Shown here: positions 52,350 through 60,605 of the stretch, piece by piece
Numbering within the stretch: position 1 is the stretch's first letter
Layout of the letters: each line of letters begins with the position of its first letter
Assembly: GCA_963921355.3 (NCBI GenBank)
Contig: OZ001190.1
Location: forward strand, 3,720,001 to 3,784,000
Reading direction: 5' to 3'
Source: CAWUEZ02 sp963921355
GTDB taxonomy: Bacteria; Pseudomonadota; Alphaproteobacteria; Thalassobaculales; Thalassobaculaceae
DNA length: 64,000 nucleotides
Translations under genes and position numbers: made by a program
Notes under the pieces: model-generated
The model's database searches: none
Seen by the model: the letters and a program-made list of their open reading frames with translations, nothing else
What the model was told of the DNA's origin: nothing

Positions 52350-53966
52350 ATGGACACTTCGATGAGCCTGCGCGTGATCGATGGCACCGGCCGCGTTGCT
52401 TTCGCCGCCGGTCGTCCGCTGCCCGACGATGTCGAACGGGCGCTACCGAACCATGACGACGGGCAGCGCACCTGGAGCGTCGACCTTGGTGACAGCGTCT
52501 GGTCCGTCCTGTCCTGCCCCGGCGGCGGCGACGGTGCGGTTCTGCACATCGTCTGGCCGAGCGGCGCAGAGGATCCGGTCGTCGACTTCGCCGGTTCGGT
52601 CGCGTTCGCCCACGAGATCTTCGCGCATTTCCTGACCAACCCTTACGAGGCCATCACCGTCGCCGATGCCGACGGCATTCTGCGGTGGATCAGCCCGGTG
52701 CACGCCCGGTTCTTCGGCCTGGAGCGCGGCCAGGGTCTCGGCCGTCCGGCGGACGAAGTGATCGAGAACACCCGGCTGCCGGACGTGGCGCGCAGCGGCC
52801 GGGCGGAGATCGGGCGGATGCAGGAGATGAACGGGGTGGCCCGCATCGTCAGCCGGTTTCCGATCGCCCGCGGCGACCAGGTCGTCGGTGCCATCGGTCA
52901 GGTGATGTTCAAGGGGCCCGACCAGGCACTGGAGTTCGGGCGCGAGATCGCCAAACTGCGCGCCGAGGTCGACTACTATCGCCGTGAGCTTGAGGAAATG
53001 CGGCCGCGGGCCCCGGACATGGCGGCGATCATCGGCGACAGCCCGCCCATGCAGAAGCTCAAGGCCGACATCGCCCGGGTCGCCCCCCTGGATGTGGCCA
53101 TCCTGGTCCGGGGCGAAAGCGGAACCGGCAAGGAACTGGTGGCGCGGGCCCTGCACGCCCAGTCGAACCGCGCATCGCGTCAGATGGTCGTGCTAAATGC
53201 CGCGGCCCTGCCCGCCTCCCTGGTCGAAGCGGAACTGTTCGGCTACGAGCCCGGCGCCTTCACCGGCGCCGACCGGCGCGGTCGGCCGGGCAAGCTGGAG
53301 CTGGCTGACAAAGGCACGCTGTTCCTCGACGAAATCGGCGACATGGGGCTCGACATTCAGGCCAAGGTCCTGCGGGTTCTGGAAGAAGGCACCTTCGAAC
53401 GTCTGGGCGGCCACCGGTCCCGTGGTGCCGGGTTCCGGCTCGTCACCGCCACCAACCGGCCGATCGAGCGGATGATCGAGAGCGAGGCGTTCCGGGCCGA
53501 CCTGTATTTTCGGATCGGCGCGATCACGCTGACGATCCCGCCTCTGCGCGAGCGCCGTGAGGACATCCCCGCCCTGGTACGGACTTTCCTGGCCCGCACC
53601 GCCAAGCGCCACAACCTGCCGGTTCGCGGCGTACGCGACGACACCATGGCCCTGCTGGTCGCCCAGGACTGGCCCGGCAACGTGCGCGAACTGTTCAACA
53701 CGGTGCAGAAGGCCGCCATCTTCTGCGACGGAGAGGAACTGACCCCGGCCGACATTCCGGATCTCGATGTCGCCGACGTGCCGGTCGACGCCCTGACCGA
53801 CACCGGCGGATCGCTGGAAGCCCGCCTGCGCCAGCTTGAGGCCCAGATGATCCGCGAGGCCATGGAACGCGCCGGCGGCAACAAGAAGCGGGCGGCGGAA
53901 GCGCTGGGGATCAGCCGGACCTATCTCTACAAACGGCTGTCCGAGATCGAGTCCACGTCCCCGTAA
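52350..53966 (+). CDS. Sigma-54 enhancer-binding activator (PAS, AAA+, Fis-type HTH)
   Basis: A 538-residue regulator. N-terminal sensory part with a PAS-like domain (about 95-190, ITVADADGILRWISPVHARFFGL); a coiled linker; AAA+ domain with Walker A GESGTGKE (255-262), the sigma-54-contacting GAFTGA (302-307) and Walker B LFLDE (324-328); and a C-terminal Fis HTH (NKKRAAEALGISRTYLYKRL). No receiver domain, so a small molecule, perhaps an acyl-CoA or its acid, is the likely signal. It is divergent from the CoA operon with a sigma-54 promoter, and is the probable activator of it. Confidence 0.93.
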   Translation: MDTSMSLRVIDGTGRVAFAAGRPLPDDVERALPNHDDGQRTWSVDLGDSVWSVLSCPGGGDGAVLHIVWPSGAEDPVVDFAGSVAFAHEIFAHFLTNPYEAITVADADGILRWISPVHARFFGLERGQGLGRPADEVIENTRLPDVARSGRAEIGRMQEMNGVARIVSRFPIARGDQVVGAIGQVMFKGPDQALEFGREIAKLRAEVDYYRRELEEMRPRAPDMAAIIGDSPPMQKLKADIARVAPLDVAILVRGESGTGKELVARALHAQSNRASRQMVVLNAAALPASLVEAELFGYEPGAFTGADRRGRPGKLELADKGTLFLDEIGDMGLDIQAKVLRVLEEGTFERLGGHRSRGAGFRLVTATNRPIERMIESEAFRADLYFRIGAITLTIPPLRERREDIPALVRTFLARTAKRHNLPVRGVRDDTMALLVAQDWPGNVRELFNTVQKAAIFCDGEELTPADIPDLDVADVPVDALTDTGGSLEARLRQLEAQMIREAMERAGGNKKRAAEALGISRTYLYKRLSEIESTSP

Positions 53967-53974
53967 TAGCCCTG

Positions 53975-54640
53975 CTACGCCAGAGCGAACATCAACTCAT
54001 AGAGACCGGTCTCGACCGACCGGGCGCCCCGCGCCGGCAGTTCGTCCCGCAGTGCCATGCTCTCGAGCGCCGTCTCGGCGAACCGGCGTTCGGTCGCTTC
54101 GATCACCGCCGTAAACGGCGCACGGCCGCCTGGGCCCGTGCGCATCGCCTGCTCGCCGCTCGGGGCCAGGGAGGTGGCAAGGTCGGCCTGCCAGAGTTGA
54201 ACCCGCGTCACGCCTTCAAGCGTGCGCGCGTCGTGCAGGGCGTTCCCGCCAAGCCAGCGGGCGATCGCCTCCGGATCGCCGTCGCCGGGATCGTAGCGCA
54301 CCGTCACGATGACGGATCCAGCGACCTCGCCCGCACACAGGCGCACCCGGCAGGTGGCGCGGATAAAGTTGCGGAAGTGCGGCATCATCCGCCGGGTCCA
54401 GTCGGTCGGATGGTCCAGGGCATGGCGATAGGCCGGATCGTCGAAGCACGACAGGGAGTCGACCTCGTAGACCGCCAGGTAGCGGTGCTTGCCGCGGCCG
54501 CGTTTGCGGTACCGCCGTCCGGTCCGCCACCCCGGCATGCCGACGCGTTCCGGCACGTGCTCGCGGTGGTACCACTCGTTGAACGCCGCCTCCGCTGACG
54601 CCTCGGCATCGCCCCAGATGGCCATCACGGCGTCGGTCAT
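53975..54640 (-). CDS. DUF4286-like dimeric alpha+beta barrel protein
   Basis: A 221-residue protein from MTDAVMAIWGD at 54640. It reads FNEWYHREHVPERVGMPGWRTGRRYR and LAVYEVDSL, a ferredoxin-like alpha+beta barrel pattern (EthD/DUF4286 style) that is partly repeated in the second half. The function of these families is not established beyond small-molecule binding. It converges with the activator gene and is divergent from the AroQ-like gene. Confidence 0.7.
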   Translation of the reverse strand: MTDAVMAIWGDAEASAEAAFNEWYHREHVPERVGMPGWRTGRRYRKRGRGKHRYLAVYEVDSLSCFDDPAYRHALDHPTDWTRRMMPHFRNFIRATCRVRLCAGEVAGSVIVTVRYDPGDGDPEAIARWLGGNALHDARTLEGVTRVQLWQADLATSLAPSGEQAMRTGPGGRAPFTAVIEATERRFAETALESMALRDELPARGARSVETGLYELMFALA

Positions 54641-54732
54641 CCTCGCGGCCTCTCCAACGGTCTCAACGGTTTGCCTCTGTCCCAAGTTCGTGCTGACCTT
54701 GGCCGGCCACAATAAGCCGGAGCGCGACCGTC

Positions 54733-55173
54733 ATGAAGATCCTGCTGATCCAGGGCGCCAACATGGAGTGGCTCGGCAACCGTCAGCCGGAACTCTACGG
54801 CACCACCACGGCGGCCGAGTTGGACGGCATCGTTCGCGCCGAAGCGGATCGGCTGGGGGTGACCGTCGACATCGTCTATTCCAACATCGAAGGCGAGGCG
54901 ATCACCCGGATCTACGCCGCCGCACGGGAAGGCGTCGACGGGCTGCTGATGAACCCGGCCGGTTTTCTGTATGCCGGCTACGCCCTGCGCGACTGCCTGC
55001 GGGGTGTGCGCCTGCCCTATGTCGAGGTTCACATGACCAACCTGGAGCGCCGCAAGATGCACTCCGTCCTCGCCGAGGAGGCTGACGGATTGGTGATCGG
55101 TCTCGGCATCGACTCCTACCTCCTCGGCCTTGACGCCCTGACCCGGCTCATTCGACGGCGAGAGTCCGGCTAG
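54733..55173 (+). CDS. Type II dehydroquinase-like protein (AroQ fold)
   Basis: A 146-residue flavodoxin-like protein that aligns along its full length with type II 3-dehydroquinate dehydratase. Retained positions: Asn in QGANMEWLG, Arg and Tyr in NRQPELYG, Asn in LLMNPAGF, His in YVEVHMTN. The substrate-binding THTS segment reads LYAG, so the conserved His there is Tyr, and the region after EVH is two residues shorter. It may be a diverged paralogue with a changed substrate. The stop codon TAG lies in the first bases of repeat A. Confidence 0.78.
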   Translation: MKILLIQGANMEWLGNRQPELYGTTTAAELDGIVRAEADRLGVTVDIVYSNIEGEAITRIYAAAREGVDGLLMNPAGFLYAGYALRDCLRGVRLPYVEVHMTNLERRKMHSVLAEEADGLVIGLGIDSYLLGLDALTRLIRRRESG

Positions 55174-55232
55174 ATCGGATCATGTTTTGACGGAAGCACT
55201 CTGGTTTCCGGCACAACGTGTGAATCCGATCT
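55172..55232. repeat. Dispersed palindromic repeat A, copy 3
   Basis: A 61-bp element with AGATCGGAT/ATCCGATCT ends and inner TTTTGACGGAAGCACTC. It joins repeat B through GATCATAGAGT. Its left edge overlaps the stop codon of the AroQ-like gene. Confidence 0.88.
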
Positions 55233-55244
55233 AGATCATAGAGT

Positions 55245-55308
55245 TAGAGCAGATTCACCGGTCAGCTGGACCGCCGAAGGCGATTCCATCTGACACGGAT
55301 CTGCTCTA
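55245..55308. repeat. Dispersed palindromic repeat B, copy 2
   Basis: A 64-bp element with TAGAGCAGAT and ATCTGCTCTA ends. Reverse complement of the 39018-39083 copy with scattered differences. Its right edge supplies the stop codon of the convergent alpha/beta hydrolase gene. Confidence 0.88.
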
Positions 55309-56247
55309 GCCGGACATCCCGAAAGCCGCCCGCAGCGAGCGGGCCGAGTCCCGGATCGTCTGGCCGGCGACGTCGACGATGGCGAACGCCCGCAGGTAGC
55401 CGTGGATCATGCCTGGATAGTCGATGTACTCGACCGGCACCCCTTCGGCCGCCAGCCGGTCCGCATAGGCCTTTCCCTCGTCCTTCAGCGGGTCGAAGCC
55501 GGCGGTCGTCACCAGGGCGGGTGCGACCCCAGCGAGGCTCGGCTCGCGCAGCGGCGAGCACCGCGGATCCTTTCGCGCCTGCAGATCCGGCGTGTACAGG
55601 CCCTTGAACCAGGTCATCGCGTCCTTGGTGAGAAAATACCCGTCGGCGAAGGCATCGATCGATCCGCCCTCGGCGGCCAAGTCGGTGTTCGGGTAGATCA
55701 GCCATTGGAAGCAGGGCGACGCGGCCTCGTTCCGGGTTTCGTTGCTGACCACCGCCGCCAGGTTGCCGCCGGCACTGTCACCGCCGACGGCGATCCGGGC
55801 GACGTCGAAGCCGAGACGGTCAGCATTGGCGGCGACCCACCGGAAAGCCGCGACCGCGTCATCGGCGGCGGCCGGGAACCGGCTCTCCGGTGCCAGTCGA
55901 TAGTCGATCGAAATCACCGCGCACGGCACCGCTTCGGCGATCGCCCGGCAGATCGGGTCGTGGCTGTCGATCGACCCGCACACCATGCCGCCACCGTGAT
56001 AGTAGATCAGCGCCGGCCCCGGCTCCTCGGCCGCATCCTCCGGCACGTACAGGCGATAGGCGATCGGACCCGCAGGGCCGTCGAAGCTGCCGTTCTCGAC
56101 GGTCCGGAACCGCCCGCCATAGGGCTCGGCGCGGTCGACCGATTCCTGCACCCGGCGCCGGGCCTCGATGTGATCGTCGGTGCCGAAGGGCGAACCGATG
56201 GTCTCGATCGCCGCCATCAGTTCGAGACACTGCGGATCCAATGTCAT
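55306..56247 (-). CDS. Alpha/beta hydrolase, hormone-sensitive-lipase family
   Basis: Carboxylesterase/lipase of 313 residues. The HSL oxyanion motif is YYHGGGMVCGSIDSHD, nucleophile Ser in VGGDSAGGNLA, Asp in TTAGFDPLKDEG and His in GMIHGYLRAF. No signal peptide, so cytoplasmic. The stop codon falls in repeat B. Confidence 0.9.
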   Translation of the reverse strand: MTLDPQCLELMAAIETIGSPFGTDDHIEARRRVQESVDRAEPYGGRFRTVENGSFDGPAGPIAYRLYVPEDAAEEPGPALIYYHGGGMVCGSIDSHDPICRAIAEAVPCAVISIDYRLAPESRFPAAADDAVAAFRWVAANADRLGFDVARIAVGGDSAGGNLAAVVSNETRNEAASPCFQWLIYPNTDLAAEGGSIDAFADGYFLTKDAMTWFKGLYTPDLQARKDPRCSPLREPSLAGVAPALVTTAGFDPLKDEGKAYADRLAAEGVPVEYIDYPGMIHGYLRAFAIVDVAGQTIRDSARSLRAAFGMSG

Positions 56248-56284
56248 GCGGCCTTCCTCCTCTCACATAGCTTGGAATGCGAAA

Positions 56285-56311
56285 CGGCCGTCCCGGAGGT
56301 CCGAGACGGCC
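56285..56311 (-). terminator. Terminator hairpin after dctM
   Basis: CGGCCGTC and GACGGCCG pair in an extended stem 27 bp beyond the dctM stop on the minus strand, followed there by GTTTCGC. The T-run is short. Confidence 0.55.
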
Positions 56312-56337
56312 GCTTGCGTGTTTCAGAGCAAACCCGG

Positions 56338-57954
56338 CTAACGACCGAATACCTGTTGAGGTAGCCAGAGCGCCAGTTGCGGGAAGTAGAGCACGATCGA
56401 CAGCCCGATCACCTGCAGGGCCACGAACGGGATGATGCCCTTGTAGATGTCCTGCATCTTCACCGACGAGGGTGCGACCCCCTTCATATAGAACAGGGCG
56501 AACCCGAAGGGTGGCGTTAGGAACGATGTTTGTAGGTTCGTCGCCACCAATATCGCGAACCAGTATATGACCTGCGCCTGTAGGAATTGTAGTTGCGCGG
56601 CGTTGGTCGGGTCCTCGATCCCCAGGTGGGCGGCGAAGGCCGGGGCCAGGGTCCGGATCACCGGCGCGAACACCGGCAGGATGATCAGCGTGATCTCCAG
56701 GAAGTCGAAGAAGAACCCGAGCAGGAAGATCGCGAACATCAGCATGAACAGCAGCGCCCAGGGGCTCAGCTCCAGCCACTCGATGAACTCGATGATCAGG
56801 TCTTCGCCGTAGACGTTCCGGAAGATCGTCGAGAATGCCGTCGCACCGACGAAGATGAAGAAGATCATCGCGGTGGTCAGCGCGGTCCGGTGGATCACCT
56901 GGGTCAGCACCGACTTGGTGAGGGTCCGGTTGAACCAGGCCAGAACCAGCGAGCCGAAGGCGCCGACACCGGCCGCTTCGGTCGGCGTGGCCCAGCCCGT
57001 GAAGATCGAGCCGAGCACCATGACGATCAGGAAGATCGGCGGCACAAAGCCCCGCAGGATCCCACCGAGCAGGGTGTTGCCCTCCATCCGGCCCATGATC
57101 ATGCAGCCCACGAACACCCCCAGGAAGCCGACCAGCCCCCAGTTGATGATCTCGTCGCCGAAGAGCGCGCCGCCGACGAAGTCGAGCGCGATGATCCCGG
57201 CGATCACCGAAACGACCATCACCACGTTGCGCGGGTTCGTCGGCTCCAGCTTGATCGCATCCTTCGGCAGCGGCGGCGCCAGTTGCGGCTTAACCGTGCA
57301 CATCGTGACGATGTAGAGGAAGTACAGGCCGGACAGCACCAGGCCCGGGAAGATCGCCCCGATGAACAGGTTGCCGACCGAGACCGCAAGCAGGTTGGCC
57401 ATCAGCACCAGCATGATCGACGGCGGGATCAGGATCCCGAGGGTCGCCGAGGCGGCAATCGTGCCGGTCGCGAGTGCCGGATGATACCCGCGCGCCAGCA
57501 TGGCCGGCAGGGCCAGCAGGGTCATCATGACGACCGACGCGCCGATGATGCCGGTGGTCGCTGCCATGATCGTGCCCATGACCGTCACCGACAGGGCCAG
57601 CGCCCCCGGCACCCGTCGCAGCATCACCTGCAGGATGTGCAGCAGATCTTCGGCGACGCGGGACTTCTCGAGCATGGTGCCCATGAAGACGAAACACGGC
57701 ACGGCCACCAGGATCGGGTTCTGCACCGCACCCGATGCACCGTCACCGCCCCAGATCCGCTGGATGACCTGGAAGAACACGGCGAAATCCAGGAATTCCA
57801 GGTAGATCGCGATACCGCCGAAGATCACCGAGATCCCGCCAAGCGCGACCGCCACCGGCAGACCGGTGAACAGCGTCAGCGCCAGGAACAGGAACATGTA
57901 GGCGCCGATAAACTCGTACAGATGGTCGTAAATAACTTCCCAGAGCTCGAGCAT
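56338..57954 (-). CDS. dctM: TRAP transporter large permease
   Basis: Main membrane subunit of a sodium-dependent tripartite ATP-independent periplasmic transporter, 538 residues with a dozen or so hydrophobic helices. Landmarks: LTLFTGLPVAVALGG at the N terminus, FVFMGTMLEKSRVAEDLL, GIIGASVVMMTLLALPAML and ATGTIAASATLGILIPPSIMLV. The length is that of the longer DctM subtype (mannitol/chloroaromatic/2-oxoacid type). Three bases separate it from dctQ. Confidence 0.95.
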   Translation of the reverse strand: MLELWEVIYDHLYEFIGAYMFLFLALTLFTGLPVAVALGGISVIFGGIAIYLEFLDFAVFFQVIQRIWGGDGASGAVQNPILVAVPCFVFMGTMLEKSRVAEDLLHILQVMLRRVPGALALSVTVMGTIMAATTGIIGASVVMMTLLALPAMLARGYHPALATGTIAASATLGILIPPSIMLVLMANLLAVSVGNLFIGAIFPGLVLSGLYFLYIVTMCTVKPQLAPPLPKDAIKLEPTNPRNVVMVVSVIAGIIALDFVGGALFGDEIINWGLVGFLGVFVGCMIMGRMEGNTLLGGILRGFVPPIFLIVMVLGSIFTGWATPTEAAGVGAFGSLVLAWFNRTLTKSVLTQVIHRTALTTAMIFFIFVGATAFSTIFRNVYGEDLIIEFIEWLELSPWALLFMLMFAIFLLGFFFDFLEITLIILPVFAPVIRTLAPAFAAHLGIEDPTNAAQLQFLQAQVIYWFAILVATNLQTSFLTPPFGFALFYMKGVAPSSVKMQDIYKGIIPFVALQVIGLSIVLYFPQLALWLPQQVFGR

Positions 57955-57957
57955 GTT

Positions 57958-58650
57958 CTAGAGGTCCCCTCCCCCGGTCTGAAGCTTGCGCTCCGCCTCA
58001 AGGCGGGCCGCTTCGAGCTCCCCATGATCTCCGGCGAAGATCTCCAGCGTCTCGATAGCTTTTTCCTGTGAGTCCCGGTCCTCGAACAGGAAACCGAGCA
58101 ACCGGATCAACGTGGCGACGACCGCCACCAGCGTGACGACGAAGCCGGTGATCAGGAAACTTTTGATGAACCAGCGCTGACCGATCCCTGTGAGGGACTC
58201 CGAGCCCTCACCCTGGCTCCAGGACAGGGTCGTCATCTGATAGGAGTAGTAGATCATCAGGATGAGGAACGGCAGGCCGAGGAAGAGCAGGCCCAAGGTC
58301 TCGATCCAGGCCTGGGTGCGGCGCGAGGTCATTTCGCGGAACACGTCGACACGGACATGGGCGTTGGCGAGATAACCGAACCCGAAGGACAGCATCAGCA
58401 GCATGGCGTGGAAGTGCCACTGCAGATCCTGGAGGATTGTCGAGACCGAGTAGCCCGACGTCGCCGTGAAGTCCGCCAACAACAACCGCGTGAAATCGTT
58501 CTTCCGGGTGATAACGTCGAACATGATCACCAGGATCAACGGGATCATGATCCATCCGATCGTTTTCCCGATCCAGCGCGCGAACTCGTCGAGCCTTGCC
58601 GCTAAGGCAAATAAACCGCCCATCGCCTCGTTTCCGGTTGCTTGAGCCAC
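57958..58650 (-). CDS. dctQ: TRAP transporter small permease
   Basis: A 230-residue membrane subunit with four hydrophobic helices (first IGKTIGWIMIPLILVIMFDVITRK). The segment WHFHAMLLMLSFGFGYLANAHVRVDVFRE contains the conserved HVRVD motif of DctQ. A charged C-terminal extension follows the last helix. It sits between dctP and dctM on the same strand. Confidence 0.94.
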   Translation of the reverse strand: MAQATGNEAMGGLFALAARLDEFARWIGKTIGWIMIPLILVIMFDVITRKNDFTRLLLADFTATSGYSVSTILQDLQWHFHAMLLMLSFGFGYLANAHVRVDVFREMTSRRTQAWIETLGLLFLGLPFLILMIYYSYQMTTLSWSQGEGSESLTGIGQRWFIKSFLITGFVVTLVAVVATLIRLLGFLFEDRDSQEKAIETLEIFAGDHGELEAARLEAERKLQTGGGDL

Positions 58651-58689
58651 ACTACCCGTCGCTCACGACGAGCCGTCCCCAAAAAGTGA

Positions 58690-58718
58690 AAAACGGCGGC
58701 GTGCTCCGCCGCCGTTTT
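58690..58718 (-). terminator. Rho-independent terminator or attenuator between dctP and dctQ
   Basis: AAAACGGCGGC-G ... C-GCCGCCGTTTT forms a 12-pair stem with a five-base loop and, on the minus strand, a TTTTT tract. Lying 39 bp after the dctP stop, it would allow more binding protein than permease to be made. Confidence 0.85.
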
Positions 58719-58756
58719 CCGAATTGTCATCCGAACACGCCTTCCGGATGGGGCGA

Positions 58757-59812
58757 TTACTTCAGGTAACCGCGATCACCCCAGACTTGGTAGGACTTGT
58801 TGAAGGCCGAGTAGCTGTCCCACAGACGCTTGACGTCCGGGTTGGCCGCGATTTCCTCAGCCAACACCTCGTCCCACTTTTCGCTGAGCTGGTCGAGCAC
58901 CGAGTCCGGCCAGGTCATGTTCTTCACGCCGTCGGCTTCGTTGGCGAGCATGGCGGCCGGCTGCAGAGCTTCACCCTCGGCCAGCTCGATGCCGATGTTG
59001 GCCGTGCAGGCGACTTCGAACATCGTCTGCTTGGCTTCGTCGAGCTTACCCCAGGAGCCGGAGTTCACGATGATCTCGTTGGTCGTCGACTGCTGGTGCC
59101 AGCCCGGGAAGTAGTTGTACTTCGCAATCTGGTAGAAGCCGAAGGACCGGTCGATCGCCGGCATGGAGAACTCGGTGGCGTCGATGGTGCCGAGTTCGAG
59201 CGCCGGATAAATGTCACCGCCGGCAAGCTGCTGCGTGGACACACCGAACTTCTGCATGACCTTCGCGCCCATGCCGAAGAAGCGCATCTTCAGGCCCTTG
59301 AGCTGGTCGAGGCTTTCGATCGGCTCACGGAACCAGCCGGAGGTCTCCGGCGGGATCATGCCGCAGTAGAAGTACTCGATGTTGTCCTTGGCATAGAGTT
59401 CTTTGGCGAGCTCAATGCCGCCGCCGTAGCGCATCCAGGCATTGAACTCGAGGGCACCCGGGCCGAACGGCCAGGTCGACAGGAAGGCGAACGCGGAGTT
59501 CTTGCCCTGGTTGGCGCCCGGCGTGCCGTAAGCGGCATCGAACGCGCCCTGGCTGATCGGGTCGTAATACGCGTAGCCACCGGCCAGCGCGCCCGGCTCG
59601 AAGACTTTGATGTCGAAGTCGCCATCGGACATTTTGTCGACCCAGTCCGCGATCCGGTAGCCGACCGGGCCGATGACGGCGATGTTCTTGCCGAAGGCGC
59701 TGTGCATTTTCCAGCGGACCTTCTTCGCTTCGGCTTCCATGCTGGAAATCGAAAGCGCAAACATGGCAGTCGCCGCGACGACGCCGACCTTCTTCCAGAG
59801 TTTCAATGACAT
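58757..59812 (-). CDS. dctP: TRAP transporter solute-binding protein, TakP-like
   Basis: Periplasmic ligand-binding subunit, 351 residues from the ATG at 59812 (MSLKLWKKVGVVAATAMF), with a signal peptide cut near SSMEAEA. The block GGDIYPALELGTIDATEFSMPAIDRSFGFYQIAKYNYFPGWHQQ closely matches the 2-oxoacid-binding TakP type, with the Arg in LKGLKMRFFG region likely binding the carboxylate. This points to 2-oxo or 2-hydroxy monocarboxylates as ligand, in keeping with the dehydrogenase and aldolase genes nearby. Confidence 0.92.
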   Translation of the reverse strand: MSLKLWKKVGVVAATAMFALSISSMEAEAKKVRWKMHSAFGKNIAVIGPVGYRIADWVDKMSDGDFDIKVFEPGALAGGYAYYDPISQGAFDAAYGTPGANQGKNSAFAFLSTWPFGPGALEFNAWMRYGGGIELAKELYAKDNIEYFYCGMIPPETSGWFREPIESLDQLKGLKMRFFGMGAKVMQKFGVSTQQLAGGDIYPALELGTIDATEFSMPAIDRSFGFYQIAKYNYFPGWHQQSTTNEIIVNSGSWGKLDEAKQTMFEVACTANIGIELAEGEALQPAAMLANEADGVKNMTWPDSVLDQLSEKWDEVLAEEIAANPDVKRLWDSYSAFNKSYQVWGDRGYLK

Positions 59813-60038
59813 AATAGGCACCTCCCTGATGTCTAGCGGCCGTTTCTTATTCTTGTTGCCGCGTCCCACGATCAACGCGATCGATTGATCGCGGACACCT
59901 TAGCGGAGAACCTGTGCGCGGTGTCAATAGACCATGTGCCAGAAAGCAATGATCCACGGGTTGAATGTCAAACCGCAGAATTCCTATCGCCGCGCCGGTT
60001 CTCGTCGGCTGATTTCGACGCTGTCTTCCCCATGGAGA

Positions 60039-60545
60039 TCAGCGAATGAAGCGGTCCACGTAGTCCACGCCGAGCCCGACCTCCTCGTAGTGCTTGCGGC
60101 ACATGTCGAGCTTCACGAACACGTCCTCGAAGCCCGTGCAGTTGCCCTGCTCGTCGACGTAGTACATGCAGCCGGAAATGTTGAAGAACGTGATCATCTC
60201 CTCGCAGTCCTCGTCGACCACCAACGTGTGGGTCTCACCCGGCGGCTCGAACACATAGGCGCCCTCCGTCGCGATCCAGTCGTGCTCGAGGTAACGCCAC
60301 TGTCCCTTCAGCACAAAGCCCTGGACCGGGGCCGGATGCAGGTGGCGGCTCAACACCCCCGACTTGCGGACCCGAAGCAGGTTGCACCAGCCGCCGTTCA
60401 AGGTGTTGAACATCAACGGCCGGAACCAGACGTTCGGCGCCTGCGGCACCCAGACCCGCTCATCATCGGGAATCGCGGTCTCGACGATCTCCAAAGGTGA
60501 CAACGGATGGGTCGATGCCGGTCGCTCAATATCGCGGGCATGCAT
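60039..60545 (-). CDS. Cupin, 2,4'-dihydroxyacetophenone dioxygenase family
   Basis: A single-domain cupin of 168 residues. Metal ligands are visible as His68 and His70 in SRHLHPAPVQGFVLKG and His106 in PPGETHTLVV. The family prototype cleaves a C-C bond in an aromatic alpha-hydroxyketone, but many members have other substrates. A 226-bp gap without any recognisable gene separates it from dctP. Confidence 0.82.
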   Translation of the reverse strand: MHARDIERPASTHPLSPLEIVETAIPDDERVWVPQAPNVWFRPLMFNTLNGGWCNLLRVRKSGVLSRHLHPAPVQGFVLKGQWRYLEHDWIATEGAYVFEPPGETHTLVVDEDCEEMITFFNISGCMYYVDEQGNCTGFEDVFVKLDMCRKHYEEVGLGVDYVDRFIR

Positions 60546-60605
60546 CGGGGATCCTCCTGATGAAATGACGATGCCGGCCGTATGCCGGTTCTGCTGCTTG
60601 GAACT

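Noticed and set aside
56593..58071. Long plus-strand open frame (492 codons) opposite dctM
   Set aside because: Composition is dominated by Arg, Asp, Gln, His and Glu, typical of a frame antisense to a GC-rich membrane-protein gene; dctM itself has clear family motifs.
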